NCBI GenBank assembly: GCA_016756855.1
Contig: JAESPD010000022.1
Span: 1 to 55,173 of the forward strand
Reading direction: 5' to 3'
Source: a gamma proteobacterium endosymbiont of Lamellibrachia anaximandri
GTDB lineage: Bacteria > Pseudomonadota > Gammaproteobacteria > Chromatiales > Chromatiaceae
DNA length: 55,173 nt
The position numbers were made by a program, and so were the translations under genes. Shown piece by piece: positions 1 to 8,627 of this stretch; position 1 is the first letter of the stretch, and every line of letters starts with the position of its first letter. The notes beneath the pieces were generated by a model. The model was given only the letters and a program-made list of their open reading frames with translations. It was not told the origin of the DNA and did no database searches.

Positions 1-98
1 CCAGCTACTTACAGACCATGGCGAATCAGGGATACAATCCGCTGGTCGCTATTCAGTTGGCGCTTTCTGGTCAGCTTTATGCGGATGGGGGTGAGTAG
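1..98 (+). CDS. C-terminal end of a Sel1/TPR-like protein (partial)
   Basis: An open frame enters from the left edge and stops with TAG at 96-98, giving about 32 residues. The tail (MANQGYNPLVAIQLAL followed by SGQLYADGG) has the small-residue, Leu/Ala-rich look of a Sel1 or TPR helix pair. The next gene also has such repeats and starts 18 bp downstream, so the two may be related members of one operon. The N-terminal part lies outside the window, so nothing can be said about its real function. Confidence 0.45.
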   Translation, partial: SYLQTMANQGYNPLVAIQLALSGQLYADGGE

Positions 99-115
99 TT
101 ACAAATGAAGAAGAT

Positions 116-1066
116 ATGGCAGCATTAGCATTTAGATTAATAGATGAAGTAGCTGCACATCCTTCTGATCCTCAGAACTCAATGGATGTGGTAGGCAGGA
201 GTGATGAGGAATTAGCGGAGGTACCACCTGAAGAAATTGCTGAACTTATAGAATTCGCACTGCCTTATGCCGAAGCGAAAACAGGGGAGTCCCGATATAT
301 ATTTGCCTTGGGGAGAGCGGCACTGGTTTACGGTGATGAAGAACTTGCCTTAGAGCTCCTCGAAAAAGCTTCCCAGCGGGGGTCATCAGCTGCCGATGCA
401 TATATCGCGCATCTAACAGAAGATCTGGATGAGACGGCGAAGTATCTTCGCCGTGCTGTAAAAGGAGGATTTAGGCCAGCTAAAGACTGGCTTGTGGAAG
501 TGGAGGCGGCTATTGCCAAGGAACAGATGCAAACATCTTCTGCTCTGCCTTCCAGCCAATTTCCTCAATTCAATCCAGATAACTTTAATCGCCCAGACCT
601 GATCAATGCTTTTTATACAGGAAATACCACTCCACTTCAGACGGAGCTCCTCAATAACATCACATATGTCTCAACTATACACAACTTTCTGTCTGACACT
701 ACGAGTGTATTGTTTATCACAGATAATCGGATGATTGTTACTGAAATTGATCCGAACTTGTCTTATGAGATAGAGAAAAAATTACTGACGAGTCGGCGTG
801 GATTGAATCAGTCGTTGGATGCTGGGTTAAAATCTGTACTTGCTCCTTTTTTTGCAATAGCGAACACTCGTAAAAGTGGTGGTTCAATTCAGGATGAGTT
901 ACTGGCCTCAAATACAGCTATTGTAAATAGCCCGCTAGTAAAGTTGGATGTACTCAAGAAGCAAGCTTATCAAGATGCTCAGCGCCTTGCGATTCTTTAT
1001 GATTCGGATCCAGATGCATTTCGCCGTGTATATAGAGGTTTAAAAAAGTTTGTTGTTGAGAATTAG
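116..1066 (+). CDS. Sel1/TPR-like repeat protein of unknown function
   Basis: A 316-residue protein without an evident signal peptide. Residues about 60-135 form helical repeats of the Sel1/TPR type (YGDEELALELLEKASQRG, then DLDETAKYLRRAVKGG), which usually serve protein-protein contact. The C-terminal half (about 150-316) is not recognised; it is polar, predicted mixed alpha/beta, and ends in a basic helix. The ATG at 116 follows a purine-rich GAAGAAG stretch. The stop is 2 bp before the next gene, which encodes an exported toxin-like protein, so co-transcription is likely and this protein could be an accessory or adaptor. Base composition is more AT-rich than the housekeeping genes from 2359 onwards. 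The function is not known. Confidence 0.6.
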   Translation: MAALAFRLIDEVAAHPSDPQNSMDVVGRSDEELAEVPPEEIAELIEFALPYAEAKTGESRYIFALGRAALVYGDEELALELLEKASQRGSSAADAYIAHLTEDLDETAKYLRRAVKGGFRPAKDWLVEVEAAIAKEQMQTSSALPSSQFPQFNPDNFNRPDLINAFYTGNTTPLQTELLNNITYVSTIHNFLSDTTSVLFITDNRMIVTEIDPNLSYEIEKKLLTSRRGLNQSLDAGLKSVLAPFFAIANTRKSGGSIQDELLASNTAIVNSPLVKLDVLKKQAYQDAQRLAILYDSDPDAFRRVYRGLKKFVVEN

Positions 1067-1068
1067 AT

Positions 1069-1863
1069 ATGAAATCTGTTCTTGCTGCGTTTATAGTCAC
1101 ATGTTTCTTTATTGTTACTTTTTTTCCAGTTGCCAATATTAGTAGTGAAGGTATTGCCTATGCGAGTGTAAAGAAACCACCTCCACAGAAAGTCAAATCT
1201 AGGAGGGTAAAACAAAAGTCAGTCAAGCCAAAGAAGTCTTCTGGCAGTCTGGGGTTTCGGAAAAAATTAAAGCCTAAAGGAAAGTCTTTAAGTAATAATC
1301 TGAAGCTTAAGAATGGTCAGAAAGTTAATCTTAAGCCTGGTACTGTGAAGGCTTTTAAAAACGTAGATTCTGTAAAATCGCTACTAAGCAAAGCCAAAGT
1401 AAAGCTTACTAAATCTGGCCAGGAGAATTCCAGACTAAGGGCAAAGAATTATAATAATCCTTACAAGCGTGGAACTTCAGTATTAACTAGGACAACAACG
1501 AAGCCTGAAAAATTTGTACGTGTCTTCACAAAAGGAAAAACTACTGCACAGGGAAAATGGCTTATGAGAGCCAGAGACATTCGTGGCCTGACTCCGGCCC
1601 AAATCAAACGAAAATTTGCCTTGCCTCATGTTCCCACTCATTTTGTTCATGTTACTGTTCCGCAAAAGACCAAGGTTTCAATGGGTATTGCGGGTAGGCA
1701 AACTTATCGAAAGAATGGTAAGACAGCGCTGGGTGGAGGCGTTCAGTATGAGCTACGGCCACAATATAATCGCCAAAATAAATCTTTTAATAAGGTTGAC
1801 TTGAAGGTATCCAAGGCAGTTCCTATAGGAAAGAAAGTGTCAGAACGGGTAAAGGCAAGGTGA
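1069..1863 (+). CDS. Putative exported toxin with polymorphic-toxin-like C-terminal domain
   Basis: A 264-residue protein. Residues 1-32 form a signal-like hydrophobic N-terminus ending near YASVKK. Residues about 33-130 are an extremely Lys/Ser/Pro-rich basic linker. Residues about 135-255 form a compact domain with RGLTPAQIKRKFALP, PTHFVHVTVPQKTKV and a Gly-rich GGGVQYEL strand. I associate this pattern with C-terminal domains of Rhs/CdiA-type polymorphic toxins, but I cannot name the enzyme class or catalytic residues. The gene sits between a repeat protein and a small acidic ORF, the usual order of effector then immunity gene. AT-rich codon use suggests transfer. Alternative: a secreted basic protein unrelated to toxins. 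Export prediction is good; toxin identity is moderate. Confidence 0.5.
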   Translation: MKSVLAAFIVTCFFIVTFFPVANISSEGIAYASVKKPPPQKVKSRRVKQKSVKPKKSSGSLGFRKKLKPKGKSLSNNLKLKNGQKVNLKPGTVKAFKNVDSVKSLLSKAKVKLTKSGQENSRLRAKNYNNPYKRGTSVLTRTTTKPEKFVRVFTKGKTTAQGKWLMRARDIRGLTPAQIKRKFALPHVPTHFVHVTVPQKTKVSMGIAGRQTYRKNGKTALGGGVQYELRPQYNRQNKSFNKVDLKVSKAVPIGKKVSERVKAR

Positions 1864-1877
1864 AAGAAGATGGTGGC

Positions 1878-2171
1878 ATGCTTGGTACAGTAATAGATAG
1901 CATAGAGTATGATGGCTTTCGCCTTTATTTATATGATATTCCTGCCGACGTTCGTATACCGAGAAATTACATTAATTTAAAATTAGTTGATAGTGAAGGG
2001 ACGAGGGTCGATTTGGAATTCACTGGATCACCATACTTAAATTCAAATGAGCCTGATTATTTCGTTGGTATTAATAAAACCGAAGGACTTTCAGCAATAT
2101 CCTTTTGTTGTTTGAGATACAAAATTAATATGGAAAAAGGAAAGTTGATATATCGGGAAACACTCAAGTAA
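1878..2171 (+). CDS. Small immunity-like protein downstream of putative toxin
   Basis: A protein of about 97 residues without signal peptide or membrane segment. It is rich in Asp, Glu, Tyr and Ile and looks beta-rich (YDGFRLYLYDIPADVRIP, then RVDLEFTGSPYL). I chose the ATG at 1878 because AAAGAAGA lies 8 bp upstream. A GTG at 1860 in the same frame overlaps the stop of the toxin-like gene and would add six residues. The acidic cytoplasmic character next to a very basic exported protein is what an immunity partner would show, but no immunity family is recognised, so the role is inferred from position only. Confidence 0.5.
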   Translation: MLGTVIDSIEYDGFRLYLYDIPADVRIPRNYINLKLVDSEGTRVDLEFTGSPYLNSNEPDYFVGINKTEGLSAISFCCLRYKINMEKGKLIYRETLK

Positions 2172-2358
2172 ATGTATGTTTACTCTAAAAAAGTGTAATT
2201 TAATCTTGGTTCTTTCCCTGATCCAATGGGTGACTCTCGCTTAATCAACCCAGCAGGACAAATATCCAGTCCTCCAAGGTAAAAGTAGATTGCTTTGGCA
2301 AACAGTTTCTTGTTACGAAAGCTTTAGGGGCGATTAAAAAAGATGGGAACGCAGCTCG

Positions 2359-3093
2359 TCAGCCGGCAAGATCCCCCCACAGGATTTGCATGGCTGAGAT
2401 GGCTGCCAGTGGGGCGGTTTCGGTACGCAGTACCCTGGGTCCCAACCGGATGCCGGTGAACCCCTTCTCTTTTGCAATCTCTCTCTCTGCACCGGAGAGC
2501 CCCCCCTCCGGGCCAACCAGTATCTGCACATCCTGACTGGGAGCAGGGACGTCTGTTAACGTGAGATCGCTTCGGTGATCAAGCAATATACGGAGTCTGG
2601 CAGAGCTGTTTTCAACTGCGGAGCTATAACCGACTGGCTTATGCAGGATGGGGATATGGCAACGCCCGGACTGCTCACAGGCGCCGATGATGATCTTCTG
2701 CCAATGATCCATGCGCCGTGCAAGCCGCTTGTCGTCCAATTTAACCACGCAACGTTCGGAAAAGATCGGCTGGATTTCAGTAACGCCGAGTTCCACTGAT
2801 TTCTGTAGTGCAAAATCCATGCGCTCGCCACGGGAGATGCCGATGGTCAGATGGATGTGCAATGGTGGGGGCGGCTCATGCCGAAGACAGTGGGTTAGTT
2901 CAGCTTCAACGGCGTTTTTCTGACAGGTTAGCAGGCGTGCGGCATATTCATTGCCGTTACCGTTGAAGAGCAGCAGATCTGCACCCGGTTTGAGGCGCAG
3001 CACCTGGCTGAGGTGGCGTGAAGGTTCCTTCTCCAGGGTGACCGAACCGGTGTGGGTTAGGTCTTGATTGGTAAAGATGCGGGGGATACGCAT
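2359..3093 (-). CDS. rsmE: 16S rRNA m3U1498 methyltransferase RsmE
   Basis: A 244-residue SPOUT-class methyltransferase that methylates N3 of U1498 in 16S rRNA using S-adenosylmethionine. The N-terminal PUA-like part (MRIPRIF, then HLSQVLRLKPGADLLLFNG) is followed by the trefoil-knot domain. The cofactor loop VGPEGGLSGAERE lies near residue 195 and LGPRVLRTETA near 217, the two RsmE signatures. Length is normal for the family. It starts 1 bp after the stop of rsxE and is probably read from the same transcript. In E. coli the rsx operon is followed by nth instead, so this linkage is a lineage difference with no obvious functional link. Confidence 0.93.
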   Translation of the reverse strand: MRIPRIFTNQDLTHTGSVTLEKEPSRHLSQVLRLKPGADLLLFNGNGNEYAARLLTCQKNAVEAELTHCLRHEPPPPLHIHLTIGISRGERMDFALQKSVELGVTEIQPIFSERCVVKLDDKRLARRMDHWQKIIIGACEQSGRCHIPILHKPVGYSSAVENSSARLRILLDHRSDLTLTDVPAPSQDVQILVGPEGGLSGAEREIAKEKGFTGIRLGPRVLRTETAPLAAISAMQILWGDLAG

Positions 3094-3094
3094 C

Positions 3095-3793
3095 TCAGGA
3101 CGTGCCGGCTTCAGCTCCGGATTCGATGGCCTCTGGTTTTGTCGCAGTTGTCTGTGCCAGCCGTTTATCGATCAGATTCTTTATTGCAATCATCAGGCCC
3201 AGACCGATGAATGCCCCTGGCGGCAGAATCGCAAGCAGCATGCCATGAAAATCACTGCCCAGTGACAGACTCATGCCCTCAGCGGCGGCACCGAACATCA
3301 GATGGGCCTGGTCGAAAAGTGTGCCCTGGCCGATCAATTCGCGCATGCCTCCCAGTGTGACCAATACCAGCGTGAAACCCACGCCGACACTCAGACCATC
3401 CACCAGCGAACGCAGCAGGTTGTTTTTGGATGCAAAGGCTTCAGCACGACCGATGATGGCGCAGTTGGTAACGATCAGGGGGATAAAGATACCGAGGATC
3501 TTGTGCAGTTCATGGAAGTAGGCGTTCATGCTCAATTCGATGGCGGTCACGAAGGAGGCGATGACCAGTACGAAGACCGGCAGCCGCACCTCTGATCTGA
3601 CCAGATTGCGGATCAGCGATACCGTGCCGTTGGAAGCCACCAGCACTGCGGTGGTGGCAATGCCAAGCCCCAAGCCGTTGATTGCGGTGTTGGTCACTGC
3701 CAGCAGTGGGCAGAGACCGAGCAGGGCTACCAGTGCCTGGTTGCTGCTCCAGAGGCCGTTTTTTATGATCGGGCCGAATCCGCTATTGCTCAT
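3095..3793 (-). CDS. rsxE: Electron transport complex subunit RsxE/RnfE
   Basis: A 232-residue inner-membrane subunit of the Rnf/Rsx complex, which couples electron transfer between ferredoxin and NAD to ion movement or, in E. coli, reduces SoxR. It has about six hydrophobic helices, including the family segments [19 protein letters not shown] and [19 protein letters not shown], and is homologous to RsxA in the same operon. The start overlaps the end of rsxG by 4 bp. The C-terminal tail (about 25 residues, Ala/Glu/Ser-rich) is cytoplasmic and poorly conserved. It is the last rsx gene; rsmE follows immediately. Confidence 0.96.
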   Translation of the reverse strand: MSNSGFGPIIKNGLWSSNQALVALLGLCPLLAVTNTAINGLGLGIATTAVLVASNGTVSLIRNLVRSEVRLPVFVLVIASFVTAIELSMNAYFHELHKILGIFIPLIVTNCAIIGRAEAFASKNNLLRSLVDGLSVGVGFTLVLVTLGGMRELIGQGTLFDQAHLMFGAAAEGMSLSLGSDFHGMLLAILPPGAFIGLGLMIAIKNLIDKRLAQTTATKPEAIESGAEAGTS

Positions 3794-4443
3794 GGCTTCT
3801 TATTCTCTTTTGGCTCTGGATCGGAGGCGGCTTTTTTGTCATAGAGCGCATCACGGTGGTCTTTGACATAGAGTAGGGTTTTCTTGACCGCCTCGACGAT
3901 AGAGCGGGGCGTGATGGTGGCGCCGGTGAACTGATCGAAGACGCCACCGTCCCGTTTGACCTTCCACTCCTTGAGTTTTGGGTTGTCCAGGGATTTGTTG
4001 TCGAAGCTGTAGATCCAGTCGGAGCGTGACTCCTCGATCTTGTCTCCGAGTCCTGGCGTCTCTTTATGGGAGATGACGCGTACGCCACCCAATGTGCCGT
4101 CGTAACGTACGGCTACCAGCAGCTTGATTGGGCCGCTGTAGCCGCCGGGCACCACAGAGGTTAGTACGGTGGCCACCGGTTGTCCCATCAAACGCCCCCG
4201 ATAGACGGCGGTCTCTGGACTGCCGAGCATCTCTGGATCATTGACGGTCAGGCTATCGGTGGTCATGTCATTGTCCACCGTGTTGGAGGGCACCATGGCG
4301 CGCAGGCTGCGCAGCAGGGTCTCCCGCTCGTTGGCGGCGATACGGTCCTTGGTGAAATCATGGGTGAAGGCAACCAGTGTGCTACCGGCAACGGCAAACA
4401 TGGCCAGAATCGAGCCCGCAATCACTACTGGATGTTTAACCAT
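3790..4443 (-). CDS. rsxG: Electron transport complex subunit RsxG/RnfG (covalent FMN)
   Basis: RsxG carries one N-terminal membrane helix ([21 protein letters not shown]) and a periplasmic domain with covalently bound FMN. The flavinylation motif [10 protein letters not shown] is present, with the acceptor Thr at about residue 176. I place the start at the ATG at 4443 (MVKHPVV), preceded by GGGGAT and overlapping rsxD by 8 bp. An upstream extension to 4488 is open but would lie inside rsxD and adds a non-conserved leader. It overlaps rsxE by 4 bp. The mature part has the expected length of about 218 residues. Confidence 0.95.
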   Translation of the reverse strand: MVKHPVVIAGSILAMFAVAGSTLVAFTHDFTKDRIAANERETLLRSLRAMVPSNTVDNDMTTDSLTVNDPEMLGSPETAVYRGRLMGQPVATVLTSVVPGGYSGPIKLLVAVRYDGTLGGVRVISHKETPGLGDKIEESRSDWIYSFDNKSLDNPKLKEWKVKRDGGVFDQFTGATITPRSIVEAVKKTLLYVKDHRDALYDKKAASDPEPKENKKP

Positions 4444-5476
4444 GGTTATCCCCATGGCCGAACACCTGTGGCCGGGTGTAGTAGTCAATGGTGGGGGCCG
4501 CCATGTTCAGCAGCAGTACAGCGAAGGCCACGGCATCGGGGTAGCCGCCCCAGGTACGGATGACATAGACCAGCATGCCGATGGCGATACCGTAGATCAG
4601 TTGTCCCTTTCTGGTTGTACAGGCAGTCACCGGGTCAGTGGCGATAAAAAAGGCCCCGAGAATTGCGCCACCGCTAAAGACATGGAACAGGGCGAAGGGG
4701 TAGCTTTCCGGGTCGAACAGGAAGGTGATCATTGCCAGCCCAGTCAGGCCTGCAAAGAAGGCCAGTGGGATATGCCAGGTGATGGTGCGCTTGTAGATGA
4801 GCCAGAGGCCGCCCATCAGAAACCAGTTGCCGACCCACTCCCAACCGAGACCACCAAAATCGCCCCACACCGGACTTTGGAAAATCTCGCTGATCATCTG
4901 ACCCTGGTCGAGATTGGTGCGCATTCCGTCCAGCGGTGTCGCCATGGTAATGGCATCCCACTCAAGTCCAGTTGGTGGTGAGCCGGTAAAGATGGCACTG
5001 ACTATCTGCATGAAATCCAGCGGGTTGGTGCTGAGTACCACTGGCGGCAGCCAGCTGGTCATGGGTATTGGCCATGAGATAAGCAGCAGCACATAGGCGG
5101 CCATGGCAGGGTTGAATGGGTTGTAACCCAGGCCACCGTACAGCTGTTTCACCATGATAATGGCGAAGGCCATGCCGATGACTGTCAGCCACCAGGGCAG
5201 CAGTGGTGGCACGGCGATGGCGAACAGAATGGCGGTGACTACGGCACTGAGGTCGTAGAGGGTGGGCATCACCGGCCGCTTGCGCAGTTTCAACACCAGC
5301 GCCTCGAAGGCCACTGCCGAGAGCGTGGCGATGACGATGTTGATCAATACGCCTGGACCGAAATACCAGGTCATGGCAAGTACGCCCGGCAGCAGCGCAA
5401 GAATCACCTGCAGCATCACCTTGTCGACGCTGTTGGGCCGTCGGGTGTGTGGAGAACTGAAGGTCTGGAACTGCAT
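4436..5476 (-). CDS. rsxD: Electron transport complex subunit RsxD/RnfD (covalent FMN)
   Basis: A 346-residue polytopic inner-membrane subunit of the Rnf complex, related to NqrB. Family segments seen are QLYGGLGYNPFNPAMAAYV near 112-130 and TDPVTACTTRKGQLIYG near the C-terminus. The Thr in DAITMAT (about residue 180) is the expected covalent FMN site; this corresponds to the S/T-x-A-T motif of RnfD. It lies 8 bp downstream of rsxC and overlaps rsxG. Length and order (A-B-C-D-G-E) match the standard operon. Confidence 0.96.
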   Translation of the reverse strand: MQFQTFSSPHTRRPNSVDKVMLQVILALLPGVLAMTWYFGPGVLINIVIATLSAVAFEALVLKLRKRPVMPTLYDLSAVVTAILFAIAVPPLLPWWLTVIGMAFAIIMVKQLYGGLGYNPFNPAMAAYVLLLISWPIPMTSWLPPVVLSTNPLDFMQIVSAIFTGSPPTGLEWDAITMATPLDGMRTNLDQGQMISEIFQSPVWGDFGGLGWEWVGNWFLMGGLWLIYKRTITWHIPLAFFAGLTGLAMITFLFDPESYPFALFHVFSGGAILGAFFIATDPVTACTTRKGQLIYGIAIGMLVYVIRTWGGYPDAVAFAVLLLNMAAPTIDYYTRPQVFGHGDNHG

Positions 5477-5484
5477 TCCGTAAA

Positions 5485-7146
5485 TTACTCCTGGTCGGCT
5501 GTTGTTTCAGCGCGGTTTTTATCGACCGCATCGACCTGCTTCTGCTGAGCCGGTGTCAGATTGTCTGTGTTCTTGGGGGGGCTCTGCAGAGCTGCCTTTT
5601 TCGCAGCAGCCCGTTTCATCGCGGCTTCGATGGCTGCCTTTTTGGCATCCTCCCCCTTGGCTGCCGGTTTTGGCGGTTTTTTCTTGCCGAGATCTTCCTT
5701 CTTCTTGCGCAGGCGGGCCTTGCGTTCCGCGTCGAGTCGCTCCAGCCTGGCGATACGGAAGTCGTGCCGTTTTTTGGCGATATCAGCTGCCTGCTGTTCC
5801 TTTTCCTTTGCCCAGCTTTCGGTTTTGGCAAAGCGGAAATAGTGCACCAGAGGGATATGGGAGGGGCAGACATGAGAGCAGCAACCGCACTCGATACAGT
5901 CGAAAAGATTGTAGTCCTGAACCTTCTCCAGCTCTTTGGCTCGACTGAACCAGTACATCTGTTGGGGTAACAGATTCACTGGGCAGACCTCGGCGCAGCG
6001 GCCACAGCGGATGCAGGCAAGCGCGGAGCCTGTGGTAGGTACTTCCTCCTCGCTGGGGACGAGCAGGCAGTTACTGCCCTTGGTGACCGGAACCTGATCG
6101 GTGGAGAGATTGAAGCCCATCATCGGGCCGCCCATGATCAACTGTGATGATTTACCGGTATAGCCGCCGGCCTGTTCGATCAGGTTGGCGGCTGTGATAC
6201 CAAGAGGCACTTCCATGTTGCAGGGGTTAGCGATGCCCTCTCCGGTGAGGGTCACCAGGCGTGAGATCAGTGGTCGTCCTTCGAGTACCGCATCGGCGAT
6301 GGCGGCGGTGGTGGCCACATTGTGGCAGATCACGCCGAGTTGTGCGGGAAAGCCGCCGCTGGGCACCTCTTGCCCGGTCAGGATGCGGATCAGTTGCTTC
6401 TCGCCGCCGCTGGGGTAGAGGGTGGGGATGCGCACTACCTCGATCGAGTCATCGTCTGTGAGGTGGCTGCGCAGGGTGCTGATGGCGTCCGGCTTGTTGT
6501 CCTCGATACCGATCAGACACTCTTCCGCGCCGAGAATGTGCTGCAGGATGCGTACGCCGTTCAGTATCCGGTCCGGAGCGCCCTGCATCAGCCGGTCGTC
6601 ACAGGTGATGAAGGGTTCGCACTCGGCGCCGTTGATGATCAGGGTCTTGATCGCTTTGCCTGGATTGAGCTTGATCGCTGCCGGGAAGGCGGCGCCGCCC
6701 AAACCGACGATACCCGCCTCACGAACCCGTTGCAGCAACAGGCTTTTATCGACATTTTGGAAGTCTTTGATTGGCGCCGGCAGATCGATCCACTCCTCCT
6801 TACCGTCAACTTCGAGCACTATCGCCGGGCCGTTCAGACCAGAGGGGTGGGGAATTGGATGCGCTTCGATCCCTTTGATGATTCCCGATGTGGGGGCATG
6901 GATGGGTGCGCAGACAGGAGCAGTATTGTCGGCGATCTTTTCTCCTTTCAGCACCCGGTCGCCAGGTTTTACCAGAGGGATCGCGGGTTCGCCGATGTGC
7001 TGACGCAGCGGCAGGATCAGCAGAGCGGGCATCGTGGCGGATGTCACGTCAGTCTGTAGAGACTGCCGTTTGTTGTCCGGCAGGTGCAGGCCGCCATGAA
7101 AATCCCATAGCCGCCGTATCTTTCCTTTGCTTGATTCAACGTACAT
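5485..7146 (-). CDS. rsxC: Electron transport complex subunit RsxC/RnfC
   Basis: A 553-residue membrane-associated subunit that carries the NADH/FMN-binding region and two [4Fe-4S] clusters. The start region WDFHGGLHLPDNK is the RnfC signature; GLGGAAFPAAIKL and NGAECEPFITCDDR belong to the nucleotide/flavin domain. Cluster motifs CIRCGRCAEVCP and CIECGCCSHVCP lie near residues 375-425. The last about 110 residues are a Lys/Ala/Arg-rich helical tail, which varies in length in gammaproteobacteria. It begins 9 bp after rsxB. The exact start is uncertain, since the first 12 residues before LWDFHGG are not family-conserved. Confidence 0.96.
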   Translation of the reverse strand: MYVESSKGKIRRLWDFHGGLHLPDNKRQSLQTDVTSATMPALLILPLRQHIGEPAIPLVKPGDRVLKGEKIADNTAPVCAPIHAPTSGIIKGIEAHPIPHPSGLNGPAIVLEVDGKEEWIDLPAPIKDFQNVDKSLLLQRVREAGIVGLGGAAFPAAIKLNPGKAIKTLIINGAECEPFITCDDRLMQGAPDRILNGVRILQHILGAEECLIGIEDNKPDAISTLRSHLTDDDSIEVVRIPTLYPSGGEKQLIRILTGQEVPSGGFPAQLGVICHNVATTAAIADAVLEGRPLISRLVTLTGEGIANPCNMEVPLGITAANLIEQAGGYTGKSSQLIMGGPMMGFNLSTDQVPVTKGSNCLLVPSEEEVPTTGSALACIRCGRCAEVCPVNLLPQQMYWFSRAKELEKVQDYNLFDCIECGCCSHVCPSHIPLVHYFRFAKTESWAKEKEQQAADIAKKRHDFRIARLERLDAERKARLRKKKEDLGKKKPPKPAAKGEDAKKAAIEAAMKRAAAKKAALQSPPKNTDNLTPAQQKQVDAVDKNRAETTADQE

Positions 7147-7155
7147 GCTGCTGGT

Positions 7156-7722
7156 CTACTGCGGTGGTGCCGAGACGATCTCGGGATGTTCGCTGTCCGG
7201 GAAAGGCCAGCGCCAACCACCGCTCTCCTGTGAAATCGGTTCCATCACGATGCAGTCCACCGGACAGGGCGGCAGACAGCGTTCGCAGCCGGTGCATTCG
7301 GAGGCGATGACCACATGCATCTGCTTGGCGGCACCGATGATCGCATCCACTGGGCAGGCCTGCAGGCAGAGGGTACAGCCGATGCACTCCTGCTCTTTGA
7401 TCAGCGCAATCGCCTTGGGTTTCTCTTCGGCGGTTTCTTCGGAGAGCGGTACCGGATCGCGTCCCAGCAGGTCGGAGAGGGCAATCATGGTGGCTTCGCC
7501 ACCGGGAGGGCATAGATTGATCTCAGACTCTCCGTCGGCGATGGCCTCTGCGTAGGGGCGACAACCCGCAAAGCCACACTGACCGCATTGGGTCTGGGGC
7601 AGCAGCGCCTCTATCTGATCGGTAACCGGATCCCCCTCGACATGGAAACGGATATTGGCATAACCCAGCAGCAGGCCGAAGGCGGTGGCGAGTCCGGTGA
7701 TGGTGAGAATGGCGATCAGCAT
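7156..7722 (-). CDS. rsxB: Electron transport complex subunit RsxB/RnfB
   Basis: RsxB anchors by an N-terminal helix ([21 protein letters not shown]) and carries an NADH-dehydrogenase-like iron-sulfur motif CGQCGFAGC plus a distant Cys (INLCPPGG), followed by two ferredoxin-type [4Fe-4S] motifs, [12 protein letters not shown] and [13 protein letters not shown] prefer the ATG at 7722, which starts the protein right at the membrane helix as in known RnfB. A longer reading from 7758 overlaps rsxA and adds an unlikely leader. The C-terminal about 30 residues are Pro/Glu-rich and not conserved. Confidence 0.95.
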   Translation of the reverse strand: MLIAILTITGLATAFGLLLGYANIRFHVEGDPVTDQIEALLPQTQCGQCGFAGCRPYAEAIADGESEINLCPPGGEATMIALSDLLGRDPVPLSEETAEEKPKAIALIKEQECIGCTLCLQACPVDAIIGAAKQMHVVIASECTGCERCLPPCPVDCIVMEPISQESGGWRWPFPDSEHPEIVSAPPQ

Positions 7723-7735
7723 GGTTTCACCACTC

Positions 7736-8317
7736 TCAGTTGGCCACCAGGCCGGCAAAACCCATAAAGGCCATCGACATCAGACCTGCGGTGATCAATG
7801 CAATGGCATTGCCCTGAAAGGGCTCTGGAACGTCGGCGACGGCGATTCGTTCACGCATCGCGGCAAAGAGGACCAGCACCAGGGAGAAGCCGGCGGCAGC
7901 ACCAAATCCATAGAGGGCGGATTCGATGAAGTTGTGCTGCTCCTGGGTATTCAACAGTGCGACGCCGAGCACGGCGCAGTTGGTGGTGATCAGGGGCAGG
8001 AAGATGCCGAGCACCTGGTAGAGCATCGGGCTGGTCTTGTGCATCACCATCTCGGTGAACTGCACCACTACCGCGATCACCAGAATAAAGGCAATGGTGC
8101 GCAGGAACTCCAGACCGAGGGGCAGTAAGAGATATTCGTTGATCAGATAGGCGCAAACGGATGAAAGTGTGAGCACGAAGGTGGTGGCCAGCCCCATGCC
8201 GGTGGCGGTTTCCAGCTTGCGGGAGACACCCATGAAGGGGCAGAGTCCCAGAAACTTCACCAATACGAAGTTGTTCACCAGGACGGTGCTGATTAGGATG
8301 AGGGCGTACTCTTTCAT
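7736..8317 (-). CDS. rsxA: Electron transport complex subunit RsxA/RnfA
   Basis: A 193-residue, six-helix inner-membrane subunit. It starts [20 protein letters not shown] and contains [20 protein letters not shown] and [17 protein letters not shown], all typical of RnfA and mirrored in RsxE. RnfA and RnfE together hold an intramembrane iron-sulfur cluster through the Cys residues in these segments (family knowledge). It is the first gene of the minus-strand rsxABCDGE-rsmE operon; the promoter must lie in 8318-8627. Confidence 0.96.
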   Translation of the reverse strand: MKEYALILISTVLVNNFVLVKFLGLCPFMGVSRKLETATGMGLATTFVLTLSSVCAYLINEYLLLPLGLEFLRTIAFILVIAVVVQFTEMVMHKTSPMLYQVLGIFLPLITTNCAVLGVALLNTQEQHNFIESALYGFGAAAGFSLVLVLFAAMRERIAVADVPEPFQGNAIALITAGLMSMAFMGFAGLVAN

Positions 8318-8627
8318 CTATGGGTGTCAGGGCCTGTTAGCACAAAATTCAAACATCCGTCTAAGAATAGGCAACCGGGCCAATGGAAACAACTATCAGG
8401 TTATAGGTTATTTGCAGGAGCCGCTTCTGTTCAGAGGTCCCTTTGTTCATCTGTGGCTGGATTCCATTGTCATTATGGGCTGGCGGAGCCTTCAATTCCT
8501 TGATGATCCGCAACTTAGCTGGGTTCGCAGGCCGGTTCAGGCGCAGGGAACCGGCAACTGATGCAATCCGTTATCCTGGAGCCGCCCGATCCGCTGCGCT
8601 TGGTGGGCCTGCATCGACTGTCATGGG
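8318..8627. other. Intergenic region between metG and rsxA with REP-like palindrome
   Basis: 310 bp without a convincing gene. The part next to rsxA (8318-8525) should hold the rsx promoter; I see no clear -35/-10 pair. The part next to the metG stop holds the REP-like inverted repeat listed separately at 8527-8612, a usual place for such elements just after a gene end. Confidence 0.5.
8527..8612. repeat. REP-like palindromic doublet (copy 1)
   Basis: Left half begins GCAGGCCGGTTCAGGCGCAG and ends in GAACCGGC; right half reads CGCCCGATCCGCTGCGCTTG then GGGCCTGC. The right half is the near reverse complement of the left, so two REP-type hairpins face each other around a 27 bp spacer. The same unit occurs at 48829-48917 (doublet) and 52913-52944 (single). 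All three are intergenic, as REP elements are. These elements are normally moved by REP-associated tyrosine transposases (RAYT) encoded elsewhere; none is visible here. Confidence 0.75.
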
